From the NCBI RefSeq assembly GCF_046297595.1, contig NZ_JBKBHT010000004.1, positions 310,001-374,000 of the forward strand: a stretch of DNA of 64,000 nucleotides, written 5' to 3'. This document shows, piece after piece, positions 26,103-34,744 of the stretch. The notes under the pieces were generated by a model. It was not told the origin of the DNA and made no database searches. It saw only the letters and a program-made list of their open reading frames with translations. The DNA comes from Ferrovibrio sp046297595. Lineage in GTDB: Bacteria; Pseudomonadota; Alphaproteobacteria; Ferrovibrionales; Ferrovibrionaceae. The stretch's first letter is position 1. Each line of letters starts with the position of its first letter. A program made the position numbers and the translations under genes.

Positions 26103-27899
26103 TCAGGGCTGGCGCACGTAAGAGCCGGGCGCCGGCTCCAGCGGTGCGTAGCCGGCAGCCGTGTTGCCCATGGCGGGCGGCGCGATGCGGGCGCTGCTGT
26201 GCTGCGCCAGCCAGTCGAACCAGGCCGGCCACCATGAGCCGGATTGCGTCGGCGTGTCATTCAGCCAACGGTCGGGGTCGATGTAAGGGGCGTGCTCGGG
26301 ATGCTGGGCCAGCCGGTAATGCCGGTTGTTCCTGCCCGGCTCGCTGACGATGCCGGCATTGTGGCCGCCCGAGGTGAGCAGGAAGGTCACGTCCGTATCG
26401 GCCAGCCGCACGATCTTGAACACCGAATGCCAGGGCGCCACATGGTCGAATTCGGTGCCCACGGCAAAGACCGGCACGCGGATATCGGTCAGCGCCACCG
26501 GCCGGCCATCCACCCGCAGCCGTCCTTCGGCAAAGTCGTTGTTCAGGAACATCTGGCGCAGGTATTCGCTGTGCATGCGATAGGGCATGCGGGTCTGGTC
26601 GGCATTCCAGGCCATCAGGTCGATCATGCCGCGCCGTTCGCCGACGATATAATCGTGCATCATCTGCGACCAGATCAGGTCGTTGGAGCGCAGCAGCTGG
26701 AAGGCGCCGGCCATCTGCTTGGTATCCAGATAGCCCTGCTGCCACATCATGTCTTCCAGGAAAGTCACCTGGTTCTCATCGATGAACAGCGTCAGTTCGC
26801 CGGCTTCCGAGAAATCGGTCTGCGCCGCCAGCAGGGTCAGGCTGGCCAGGCGGTCGTCGCCGTCGCGTGCCATGGCGGCGGCGGCCACCGACAGCAGCGT
26901 GCCGCCCAGGCAATAGCCCACGCCGTGGATTTTCTGTTTCGGGCAGATCGCCGACACCGCATCCAGCGCTGCCATCACGCCCAGCTTGCGGTAATCGTCG
27001 AAGCCCAGTTCGCGGTCGTCGTAATCCGGGTTCTTCCACGAGATCATGAACACGGTATGGCCGCGCTCGACCAGGTGGCGCACCAGCGAATTCCGTGCCG
27101 ACAGATCGAGGATGTAGTATTTCATGATCCAGGCCGGCACCAGCAGAACCGGCTCGGCCAGCACGCTGTCGGTCGTCGGCGCATACTGGATCACTTCGAT
27201 CAGGCGGTTGCGGAACACCACCTGGCCCGGTGTCACCGCCACGGTCTCGCCCACGCGGTAATCCTCCGCGCCCACGGGCGGCTGGCCGGCCAGGTTGCGC
27301 TGCAAATCCTCGATGAAATTGCCGAAGCCGCGCATCAGGTTCATGCCGCCTTCGTTGATCGTGCGCTGCAGGGCCACCGGATTGGTCAGCAGATTGTTGC
27401 TGGGCGAGAAGATGTCGAAAATCTGCCGCGTGGCGAATTCCACCACCTGCTCATGATGCTTCGACACGCCACGCACGCCGGTGGTGGCATTGTGCAGCCA
27501 TTGCTGGCCCAGCAGGAAGGACTGGTAGATGAAATTGAACGGCGGCTTCTGCCAGGCCGGGTCATCGAAGCGGCGGTCCTGCGGCAACGGCTTGATGCAG
27601 GTGGCGCTCTGGTCCTGGCCCGTGCCGCTGGCGGCATAGAGCGCCAGTCGCAGCATCTTGCTCAACGCCTTGTGGCCCAGCTCGGCCTGTTTGCCGGGCG
27701 ACAGCGCCAGATGCATCGCCCAGTCCAGATAGGCGGCCGGCAGGGCCAGTGGCGAGATACCCAGCGACAGCTTGGCCAGCGTGGCATTCACCAGCCGGTC
27801 CAGCGGCAGGGCGACGCCATCCTCGGCCTCGGGCGGGCAGGGGGCCGTCGTCGGGGCCGTCGGCGCGGCTGTTACGGGGACGGAAAGCTTGGCGTGCAT
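26103..27899 (-). CDS. phaC: Class I poly(3-hydroxyalkanoate) synthase
   Basis: The 598-residue enzyme polymerises 3-hydroxyacyl-CoA into storage polyester granules. It has the lipase-like box GYCLGGT with the catalytic Cys, the catalytic Asp in GTEFDHVAPW, the His in TSGGHNAGIVSEPG, and the N-terminal PhaC_N region (FNFIYQSFLLGQQWL). Length and motifs fit class I. I start at ATG 27899 (reads MHAKLSVPV); the frame extends upstream but with no family similarity. It is divergent from the acyl-CoA ligase gene. An inverted repeat ATTTGC/GCAAAT with TGC-rich centre at 27997-28017 lies in the shared upstream region and could be a PhaR-type site (weak). Confidence 0.92.
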   Translation of the reverse strand: MHAKLSVPVTAAPTAPTTAPCPPEAEDGVALPLDRLVNATLAKLSLGISPLALPAAYLDWAMHLALSPGKQAELGHKALSKMLRLALYAASGTGQDQSATCIKPLPQDRRFDDPAWQKPPFNFIYQSFLLGQQWLHNATTGVRGVSKHHEQVVEFATRQIFDIFSPSNNLLTNPVALQRTINEGGMNLMRGFGNFIEDLQRNLAGQPPVGAEDYRVGETVAVTPGQVVFRNRLIEVIQYAPTTDSVLAEPVLLVPAWIMKYYILDLSARNSLVRHLVERGHTVFMISWKNPDYDDRELGFDDYRKLGVMAALDAVSAICPKQKIHGVGYCLGGTLLSVAAAAMARDGDDRLASLTLLAAQTDFSEAGELTLFIDENQVTFLEDMMWQQGYLDTKQMAGAFQLLRSNDLIWSQMMHDYIVGERRGMIDLMAWNADQTRMPYRMHSEYLRQMFLNNDFAEGRLRVDGRPVALTDIRVPVFAVGTEFDHVAPWHSVFKIVRLADTDVTFLLTSGGHNAGIVSEPGRNNRHYRLAQHPEHAPYIDPDRWLNDTPTQSGSWWPAWFDWLAQHSSARIAPPAMGNTAAGYAPLEPAPGSYVRQP

Positions 27900-28095
27900 G
27901 TGATGGCCCGGGGTGAGAGGCTTGTTTATGCCGCAATTGTACCAGCCGTTTGTGGTAGGAATTTGATTATGCTCAATAAATCGAACAGATCGGACAATTT
28001 GCCGCGCTGCAGCAAATAGCGCTGCCAAATCAGTCCGTTAATTGACGATCCGGCCCCGCACCCGCCATCCTGCCGGCATAAAATCCGGAGGAACC

Positions 28096-29691
28096 ATGGC
28101 CTGGACGCTCGATCCGAGTATCAAAATCCGCCGCGAGGCGCATTTCGGCGATCGTGTGGTGCGCTGTTTCGCCGACCGTCCCGCCCATGTCTGGGACATC
28201 TTCGCCCGCAGCGTGGAAGCATGGCCTGGCAGCGACGCCGTGGTGGCGAGCGAAACGCGGCTGGATTACCGCGCCTTGGCCGATGAAGCCGAACGCGTGG
28301 CGGCCGGCATGGCCGCGCTGGGGATCAAGGCGGGCGACCGCGTGGCGCTGTTGGTCGGCAACCGCGTCGAGTTCATCACCGTGTTGCTGGCCGCCCTGCG
28401 GCTGGGCGCCATCGCCGTGCCGCTCGGCATCCGTCTGCAGGGTCCCGAGATCGCCTATATCCTCGATCATGCCGGCGCAACGTTGCTGGTCCACGAGGCC
28501 GACCTGGTCGACCGCCTGCCTGCGGCCACGGAAGCGCCGCAGCTCAAACACCGTGTGGCGGTGGGCGGCGACAGCAAAGGCTCACGGCCCTTCGCCGAGC
28601 TGAGCAGCACGGCGCCGGCACCCGCCTTCGTCGCACCGGCCGAGGAAGAGACGGCCGTGATCCTCTACACCTCGGGCACCACCGGCCGGCCCAAGGGCGC
28701 GATGCTGTCCCATTTCAACATCGTGCATTCGGCTCTGCATTTTCAGCATTGCATGGGGCTGGGGCCGATGGACCGCTCGCTGCTGGCGGTGCCGGCCAGC
28801 CATGTCACCGGCCTGATCGCCATCATCGTCACCGCCTGGCAGGGCGGCGGCTGCGTCATCGTCGTGCCCGAATTCAAGGCACGCGATTTCCTGCCGCTGG
28901 CGCAGAAGGAACGGCTGACCCACACCATCATGGTGCCGGCGATGTATAATCTCTGCCTGCTGCAGCCGGATTTCGACCGATACGATCTCTCGTCCTGGCG
29001 CATCGGCGGTTATGGCGGCGCGCCGATGCCGCAATCCACCATTGCGGCGCTGGCCGACAAACTGCCGCAGCTGCAACTGATGAACGCTTATGGTGCCACC
29101 GAAACCACGTCGCCCACCACCATGATGCCGCCGCGTTTCACCGCCAGCCATTCGGACTCGGTGGGCCTGGAGGCACCCTGCGCCGAGGTGATCGTGGTGG
29201 ACGCGCAGGGCCGCGAATTGCCGCGCGGCGAAAGCGGCGAAATCTGGATCGGCGGTCCGATGGTGGTGCGCGGCTACTGGAACAACCCGCAGGCCACCGC
29301 CGAGAACTTCACCGCCGGCTTCTGGCATTCCGGCGATGTCGGCTCCATTGATCAGGATGGCTTCGTACGGGTCTTCGACCGCGTGAAGGACATGATCAAC
29401 CGCGGCGGCTACAAGATATTCTCCGTCGAGGTGGAAAACGTGCTGAGCGGCCATCCCGGCGTGCTGGAAAGCGCCATCGTGGCCAGACCCTGCCCGGTGC
29501 TGGGTGAACGCGTGCATGCCTTCGTGGCGCGACGGCAACCTGTGGACGCGGCCGAATTGCAGGCCTATTGCGCCAAACACCTGGCCGATTACAAGGTGCC
29601 GGAAACCTTCACGCTGCTCGACGAACCCCTGCCGCGCAATGCCAACGGCAAGCTGCTCAAGCGTGTGCTGCGCGACAGCATCGCAAGTTGA
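28096..29691 (+). CDS. Class I adenylate-forming acyl-CoA ligase
   Basis: The 531-residue enzyme activates a carboxylic acid to its CoA thioester through an acyl-AMP. Motifs are YTSGTTGRPKGAMLSH (P-loop), NAYGATETTSPTT (A5), WHSGDVGSIDQDG (A7), DRVKDMINRGGYKI (A8, hinge) and the catalytic Lys in LPRNANGKLLKR (A10). The ATG at 28096 follows TCCGGAGGAACC. It is followed by a two-subunit CoA-transferase-like enzyme, so it likely feeds a CoA-dependent degradation route. The acid could be aromatic, alicyclic or medium-chain; the sequence does not decide. Confidence 0.9.
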   Translation: MAWTLDPSIKIRREAHFGDRVVRCFADRPAHVWDIFARSVEAWPGSDAVVASETRLDYRALADEAERVAAGMAALGIKAGDRVALLVGNRVEFITVLLAALRLGAIAVPLGIRLQGPEIAYILDHAGATLLVHEADLVDRLPAATEAPQLKHRVAVGGDSKGSRPFAELSSTAPAPAFVAPAEEETAVILYTSGTTGRPKGAMLSHFNIVHSALHFQHCMGLGPMDRSLLAVPASHVTGLIAIIVTAWQGGGCVIVVPEFKARDFLPLAQKERLTHTIMVPAMYNLCLLQPDFDRYDLSSWRIGGYGGAPMPQSTIAALADKLPQLQLMNAYGATETTSPTTMMPPRFTASHSDSVGLEAPCAEVIVVDAQGRELPRGESGEIWIGGPMVVRGYWNNPQATAENFTAGFWHSGDVGSIDQDGFVRVFDRVKDMINRGGYKIFSVEVENVLSGHPGVLESAIVARPCPVLGERVHAFVARRQPVDAAELQAYCAKHLADYKVPETFTLLDEPLPRNANGKLLKRVLRDSIAS

Positions 29692-29771
29692 TTTTCGCCA
29701 ATTGTTTTGGGATTGCCGAGGCGCCCGATCCGCGCAACAATCCGTGCCAAGATAATTTGGAGGAAACCGTC

Positions 29772-30590
29772 ATGCCGGGCTCAACCGTCGCGCAGCTTGC
29801 CGCGCAGATTCCCGATGGCGCCAAGATCGCCGTGCCGCCGGATTACTCTGGTGTGGCGATGGAACTCACCCGCGCCATGATCCGCCGCGGCGTGCGCAAC
29901 CTGCATGTGGTCTGCGTGCCGGTTTCGGGCCTGCAAACCGACCTGCTGGTCGGCGCCGGCTGTGTCGGCACGCTGGAAACCTCGGCGGTGACGCTCGGCG
30001 AATATGGCGGTGCGCCCCGCTTTGCCGCCGGGCTGAAACGTGGTGCGTTCAGGATGATGGATGCCACCTGTCCCGCCGTGCACGCCGCGATCCAGGCTGC
30101 CGGCAAGGGCCTGCCTTTCATGCCGCTGCGTGGCCTGCTGGGCAGCGACCTGCTGAAAAACCGCCCCGACTGGCAGGTGATCGACAATCCCTTTGCCCAG
30201 GACAAGGACCCCATCGTGCTGCTGCCGGCGATCCGGCCCGACATCGCGGTGTTCCACGCGCCGTTCGCCGACCGCAACGGCAACGCCTTCATCGGCCGCC
30301 GCCGCGAACTGGTGGCCATGGCCCATGCCTCGGCCATGTCGCTGATCACCGTGGAGGAAATCCGCGATGTCGACCTGCTGGCCTCGGAGGAAAGCGCAGC
30401 CGGCACGCTGACGGCGGCCTATATCGGCGACATCGCCGTGGCGCCGCGCGGCGCCTGGCCGATCAAGCTGTGGGACATCTACGATTACGACGATGCCCAT
30501 ATGCGCCGCTATCTGGAACTGGCGCGCAGCGACGAAGGCTTTGCGCATTACCTCGCCGAGTTCGTGCAACCGCGCCAGGCGGCGGAGTGA
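29772..30590 (+). CDS. CoA-transferase family I-like protein, subunit A
   Basis: This 272-residue protein of the glutaconate CoA-transferase/IpdA type contains the family's alpha-subunit fold: PDGAKIAVPPDYSGVAMELT at the start and HAPFADRNGNAFIGRRREL in the second half. The ATG at 29772 is preceded by GGAGGAAACCGTC. The beta subunit starts 5 bp after its stop. In this family the catalytic Glu is in the beta subunit, which here lacks it (see subunit B). A heterodimeric hydrolase or transferase acting on a CoA-ester breakdown product is expected. Confidence 0.82.
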   Translation: MPGSTVAQLAAQIPDGAKIAVPPDYSGVAMELTRAMIRRGVRNLHVVCVPVSGLQTDLLVGAGCVGTLETSAVTLGEYGGAPRFAAGLKRGAFRMMDATCPAVHAAIQAAGKGLPFMPLRGLLGSDLLKNRPDWQVIDNPFAQDKDPIVLLPAIRPDIAVFHAPFADRNGNAFIGRRRELVAMAHASAMSLITVEEIRDVDLLASEESAAGTLTAAYIGDIAVAPRGAWPIKLWDIYDYDDAHMRRYLELARSDEGFAHYLAEFVQPRQAAE

Positions 30591-30595
30591 AGACG

Positions 30596-31339
30596 ATGGA
30601 ATACAGCCGCCAGGAACTGCTGATCACCACCATCGCCCGCCTGCTGGCCGGCTGCCGGCTGGTCGCCACCGGCGCATCCTCGCCGATCCCCGGTGCCGGA
30701 GCCTTACTGGCCCGCGCGCTCTCGGGCGGCCGCATGCGCGTGAATGTGCTGGGCAGCATTCGCAACGATTTTCTCTGCGATGGCGGCGTCGAGCTGTTCG
30801 ACCTGGCGGGGCAGGGACGGCTGGATGCCTTTTTCCTTGGCGGCGGCCAGATCGACGGCCAGGCCAATATCAACCTGGTCGGCGCGGGCAGCACATATCC
30901 GCAGAATGACGTGCGCTGGCCCGGTTCGTTCGGCTCCGGCTATCTGTATTACCTTGTGCCGCGCGTGATCCTGTTCCGTGAAGAACATACCCGCCGCGTG
31001 CTGGTGCCCAAGGTGGATTTCATCTCAGCTGCCGGTCCCACGGGCGAGGCCATCTACCGCCCCGGCGGCCCCATCGGCCTGCTTACCAACCTCTGCTGGT
31101 TCTCCTTCGATCGCCAGCGCCGGCGCTTCACGCTCGAAAGTGTGCATCGCGGCCACAGCGTGGAAGAAGTGCGCGACAATACCGGCTTCGATTTCAATTG
31201 CCCGGCGCAGGTGCCGGAAACCGCCGGCCCTGATGCCGCCACGCTGCAGCTGCTGCGCACGCGCATCGCGGCCGAGATCGGCGAGACCTATCCGCGTTTC
31301 GTGGCGCAGGTCTTCCCCGACGCCGCAGCGGCACAATAA
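30596..31339 (+). CDS. CoA-transferase family I-like protein, subunit B lacking the usual Glu
   Basis: This 247-residue partner of subunit A begins MEYSRQELLITTIARLLAG. In true glutaconate-type CoA-transferases a Glu sits after a hydrophobic strand (like YE-S/G-G); the corresponding place here reads VNVLGSIRNDF, without Glu. The steroid ring-opening enzyme IpdAB is a known family member without this Glu that acts as a hydrolase rather than a transferase. By analogy this pair may hydrolyse or ring-open a CoA-ester. That is inference from my by-eye alignment. A clear terminator follows the gene. Confidence 0.8.
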   Translation: MEYSRQELLITTIARLLAGCRLVATGASSPIPGAGALLARALSGGRMRVNVLGSIRNDFLCDGGVELFDLAGQGRLDAFFLGGGQIDGQANINLVGAGSTYPQNDVRWPGSFGSGYLYYLVPRVILFREEHTRRVLVPKVDFISAAGPTGEAIYRPGGPIGLLTNLCWFSFDRQRRRFTLESVHRGHSVEEVRDNTGFDFNCPAQVPETAGPDAATLQLLRTRIAAEIGETYPRFVAQVFPDAAAAQ

Positions 31340-31342
31340 AAA

Positions 31343-31368
31343 AAACGGCCCGGATGACCGGGCCGTTT
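31343..31368. terminator. Bidirectional Rho-independent terminator
   Basis: An 11-bp perfect stem AAACGGCCCGG / CCGGGCCGTTT with loop ATGA is preceded by an A-run and followed by TTT. It lies between the CoA-transferase-like operon and the convergent homospermidine synthase gene and can serve both. Confidence 0.85.
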
Positions 31369-31388
31369 GATCAGCGGGATAACCGCGT

Positions 31389-32798
31389 TCACACCACGCG
31401 GAAATTCTTGAACTGCCAGGGATCGCTGTTGTCCACGTCCTCGGGGAACAGCCGGCCGCGCTCCGACAGCGGCGTCCAGTCGGTATAAGCACCGGCCATT
31501 TCGCCCAGATAGGGGCGGCAGACATCCAGCACGCGGGCATGGTCGATCTCGTCGGCTTCCACCGGACCGGCCTTGGGGTTCTCCAGCGCCCAGACCATAC
31601 CGCCCAGCACCGCCACCGTCACCTGCAGGCTGGTGGCGTTGTTGTGGGGGCAGAGCTTGCGGGCATCCTCGATGGTCAGGCGCGAGCCATACCAGTAGGC
31701 GCCCTTCTTGTGGCCCATCAGCAGCACACCCAGCTCGTCCATGCCGCTGGTGATCTCGTCCATCATCAGCCGCTTGCTGGGCTGCATGTCCCAGTTCTTG
31801 CCGGCGATCTCGTGCAGCGACAGCACGGCATCGTCGCAGGGATGGTAGGCGTAATGCACCGTGGGGCGATAGGCCAGCTTGTCGCCATCCTTCACGGTGT
31901 AATAGTCGGCCATTGAGATCGACTCGTTATGCGTCACCAGGAAGCTGTGCATCGGGCCTTCCAGCGGCGTCCACGAGCGTACACGCGTGCCGGCGCCGGG
32001 CCGCATCAGGTAGATCGCGGCATCGCAGCCGAACTCATGGCGCTTGCCGTCGGCGGGGAAATGCTTCTCGTGGCTGCCCCAGCCCAGTTCGGCCGGCTGG
32101 CAGCCTTCGCCCACGAAGCCGTCGATCGACCAGGTGTTGACGAACTCGCCGCGCCGCTTGGGCTGGTGTTCCGCCACCTGGGTATCGCGCTCGGCGATAT
32201 GGATCACCTTCACGCCCAGACTCTGCGCCAGCTTGGCCCAGCCGGCACGGTCGGTCGGCGCATTCGCCGGCAGGCCGGTATCGCGCGCGATATGCAGCAT
32301 CGCTTCCTTGACGAAATGCGACACCAGGCCGGGATTGGCGCCATGGGTCAGCACGGCGGTCGGGCCATTTCTGTATTTGGCAATCAGCGCGCGGGCGGAT
32401 TCGCGCAGGGCATAGTTCGAGCGCTCCGACGGCGTCTTGCTCGGATCGGTATAGCCGCCGGCCCAGGGTTCGATGCAGGTATCGAGATAGAAGGCGCCGC
32501 GCGCCTGCGCCAGTTCGATCAGCGCCACCGAGGAAACATCGACCGAAAGATTGAGCAGGAAATCGCCCTGGCTCAGCAGCGGCTCCAGCACGGTCTTGTA
32601 ATTGTCGCGGGTCAGCGGCTGGCGCACGAACGTGATGCCGTATTCCCTGGCCACGTCATGGCCGCGTTCCTCGGCCGTGACGATCGTGATCCGTTCGGCC
32701 GGCATGTCGATATGGCGCAGGATCAGCGGCAACACACCCTGACCGATACTGCCAAAGCCGACCATGACCAGGCGGCCGGAAAACGACACATGCTTCAT
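31389..32798 (-). CDS. hss: Homospermidine synthase
   Basis: This 469-residue cytosolic NAD-dependent enzyme forms sym-homospermidine from putrescine; that polyamine is common in alphaproteobacteria. It has the N-terminal Rossmann loop VMVGFGSIGQG and the conserved blocks LDTCIEPWAGGY, HGANPGLVSHFVK and MSLHEIAGKNWD-like segments that define bacterial homospermidine synthases (distinct from saccharopine dehydrogenase). The start ATG at 32798 follows a GAGAAAG site. It is followed upstream by a DUF155 gene on the same strand, 33 bp away. Confidence 0.93.
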   Translation of the reverse strand: MKHVSFSGRLVMVGFGSIGQGVLPLILRHIDMPAERITIVTAEERGHDVAREYGITFVRQPLTRDNYKTVLEPLLSQGDFLLNLSVDVSSVALIELAQARGAFYLDTCIEPWAGGYTDPSKTPSERSNYALRESARALIAKYRNGPTAVLTHGANPGLVSHFVKEAMLHIARDTGLPANAPTDRAGWAKLAQSLGVKVIHIAERDTQVAEHQPKRRGEFVNTWSIDGFVGEGCQPAELGWGSHEKHFPADGKRHEFGCDAAIYLMRPGAGTRVRSWTPLEGPMHSFLVTHNESISMADYYTVKDGDKLAYRPTVHYAYHPCDDAVLSLHEIAGKNWDMQPSKRLMMDEITSGMDELGVLLMGHKKGAYWYGSRLTIEDARKLCPHNNATSLQVTVAVLGGMVWALENPKAGPVEADEIDHARVLDVCRPYLGEMAGAYTDWTPLSERGRLFPEDVDNSDPWQFKNFRVV

Positions 32799-32831
32799 TT
32801 CTTTCTCCGTCAGACGAAACAGGATGATGCT

Positions 32832-33650
32832 CTAGAAAAAAGTCCAGTTGATGAAGGTCAGCACGATCTCGAACACGATCAGCAGCACGATAGCCGCCTC
32901 CAGCCGCAGGCTGCGCTGGGCATCGATCAGGTCGGTCAGCGCGCGGGTGGAGTTCTGGATCACGTCCAGCTTCTCGGCCAGTGCGGCGGCGCGCTCGGTC
33001 AGTTCGTATTCGTCCTGCAGGCGCTTGAACAGGCGCTCCAGCTCGGGCCGGTCCCACAGCACGTCGGGTTTGTCTTCCACCGCCACGCGGCCGGCGACGC
33101 GGTGTTCCACCTGCAGGGCGCCGCCGATCAGCTTCAGCAGCTGCGGGCGATTGGCGGGCAGGCGTCCCTCGCGGGCGAGGCCGCGCGCCAGCGGATCGAT
33201 CACGTCGAATACCGAGCTGACCTGCCGCTCGTTCGAGGCCAGCGCCACGCTTTTCGCCATCGCATCGGCGATCACCAGGAAACGTTCGGGCGTCAGCTCG
33301 CGCAGCTGGATCGGGCCGCCGGGCGGGATGCTGTCATCGCCCTCGGGGCTGAGCGTGACGGTCGCCACCTCGTCCTCGATGGTCGCGAAGGCGCCGCTGA
33401 CACGGGGCGCGATCTTGCGCAGCAGGTCGTCTTCCTCCACCGGCGACAGGCCGGCCAGCACGGCAGCGCCATAGCGGAACAGGGCGACCATGCCCCGCTC
33501 GCCGACGCGGAAGGCAAACGGTGCCGTCGAGATCGCGTCCGACCGTTCCAGCCCGGCCACGTCCAGCCGCTCGCCCAGCAGCAGGGCGCGGACGGTCAGT
33601 CGGCCCGGCACAGTGGCAGGGTTGGGGGGTGGGGGTGTCAGGTCGGTCAC
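32832..33650 (-). CDS. RMD1/YagE family (DUF155) protein with C-terminal membrane anchor
   Basis: This 272-residue protein begins MTDLTPPPPNPATVPGRLTV. The central region (GERGMVALFRYGAAVLAGLS, then LPANRPQLLKLIGGAL, then LERLFKRLQDEYELTERA) matches the DUF155/RMD1 family. One hydrophobic helix (AAIVLLIVFEIVLTFINW) at the very C terminus should anchor it to the inner membrane, as in its mitochondrial homologues, which support mitochondrial translation or microtubule-linked functions. Its bacterial role is unknown. Confidence 0.82.
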   Translation of the reverse strand: MTDLTPPPPNPATVPGRLTVRALLLGERLDVAGLERSDAISTAPFAFRVGERGMVALFRYGAAVLAGLSPVEEDDLLRKIAPRVSGAFATIEDEVATVTLSPEGDDSIPPGGPIQLRELTPERFLVIADAMAKSVALASNERQVSSVFDVIDPLARGLAREGRLPANRPQLLKLIGGALQVEHRVAGRVAVEDKPDVLWDRPELERLFKRLQDEYELTERAAALAEKLDVIQNSTRALTDLIDAQRSLRLEAAIVLLIVFEIVLTFINWTFF

Positions 33651-33820
33651 GGCTTGCTGGGTCGGAAAAAAGGAGGGCTGGATGGAAAGATGGTGGCATA
33701 ACGCCGACTCCGCCGGCAGGGCCGGACACAGCAGCGTGGCGCGGCATATATCGGTTTTCCCGCGCTGGCAATATTATAATCCCGTGAAACCGGCGGGTCC
33801 CGGGGCGGAGCGTAGAAAAC

Positions 33821-33838
33821 GTACGAACTAGTGCGTAC
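33821..33838. promoter_or_regulatory. TetR-type operator upstream of the TetR regulator gene
   Basis: The 18-bp near-perfect palindrome GTACGAACTAGTGCGTAC has one mismatch between arms. It lies 56 bp before the regulator's start codon, and a TATGAT at 33852-33857 is a possible -10. The same palindrome recurs in the promoter of the next gene (34640-34657), which makes autoregulation by the encoded TetR protein likely. Confidence 0.7.
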
Positions 33839-33893
33839 ATTCCGCTAATGCTATGATCAAATCCGGTTATGCAGACGGGCTGGCGCGCTGGCA

Positions 33894-34592
33894 ATGGAAA
33901 AAAGCACCAATACGAAGGCCTCACCGCGACGCCGGCGTGGCGACTCGGGCCGGGAGCTGGGACGGGCCGAGGCCGGGCGCACCAACGACCCGGAAAAGAC
34001 CAAGCGCAACATCCTGGATGTCGCCCGCGAGGAGTTTTCCTCCAAGGGCCTGAGCGGGGCGCGGATCGACGAGATCGCCGCCCGCACCCAGACCAGCAAG
34101 CGCATGATCTACTATTATTTCGGCAGCAAGGAAGGCCTCTATATCGCCGTGCTGGAAGAGGCCTATCGCGGCATTCGGGGCATCGAGGCGCAGCTCGACC
34201 TGGAAGACCTGCCGCCGGAAGAGGCCTTGCGCCGGCTGGTTGCCTTCACCTTCGAGTATGAAAGCGGCAATCCTGATTTCATCCGGCTGGTGATGAACGA
34301 GAACATCCACCAGGGCGAATACCTGAAGCAGTCGAAGGCGATCCGTGGCCTCAACGTGCCGGCCATCGACGCGATCCGGAAGATCTACGAACGCGGCCGG
34401 GCGGCCAAGGTGTTTCGCCCCGGCCTCGATCCCATCGACCTGCATATGTCGATCAGCGCGCTCTGCTTTTTCAACGTCGCCAACCGACATACGTTTTCCA
34501 CCATTTTCGACCACGACATGTCTTCGCCGGCAGCCCAGCGCCGCCGCCGCGACACCGTGGTGGAAATGATCCTGCGTTTCGTGAAGGCCTGA
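33894..34592 (+). CDS. TetR/AcrR family transcriptional regulator (QuiR-like)
   Basis: This 232-residue regulator has an N-terminal basic extension, a TetR helix-turn-helix (residues ~38-85: ILDVAREEFSSKGLSGARID, then RTQTSKRMIYYYFGSKEGLY) and a C-terminal ligand domain containing IRLVMNENIHQGEYLKQS. It is followed on the same strand by a 3-dehydroshikimate dehydratase gene. Matching palindromes lie upstream of both genes, so it probably represses itself and the dehydratase until an inducer such as quinate, shikimate or 3-dehydroshikimate binds. The ligand is inferred from the neighbour. Confidence 0.9.
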   Translation: MEKSTNTKASPRRRRGDSGRELGRAEAGRTNDPEKTKRNILDVAREEFSSKGLSGARIDEIAARTQTSKRMIYYYFGSKEGLYIAVLEEAYRGIRGIEAQLDLEDLPPEEALRRLVAFTFEYESGNPDFIRLVMNENIHQGEYLKQSKAIRGLNVPAIDAIRKIYERGRAAKVFRPGLDPIDLHMSISALCFFNVANRHTFSTIFDHDMSSPAAQRRRRDTVVEMILRFVKA

Positions 34593-34634
34593 CCTGACGC
34601 GCCGGCGCGGCATGCAGCGATCATCATTTCCAAT

Positions 34635-34662
34635 TTGACATACTAACTAGTTCGTACATAAT
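34635..34662 (+). promoter_or_regulatory. quiC promoter with TetR operator filling the -35/-10 spacer
   Basis: A consensus -35 TTGACA (34635-34640) and a -10 CATAAT (34657-34662) are 16 bp apart. The palindrome ATACTAACTAGTTCGTAC (34640-34657) occupies the spacer. It matches the operator at 33821-33838 in 15 of 18 positions, with an identical ACTAGT centre. Bound repressor would block polymerase directly. Transcription would start about 75 bp before the dehydratase start codon. Confidence 0.78.
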
Positions 34663-34744
34663 CGCGCGACGCCCTGTGAAGCGTGGTTGCGGCCATGCGG
34701 CCTGAACCCGGCTTGGCCAAGAATAAAGGGATGGAGGAGGCGGC

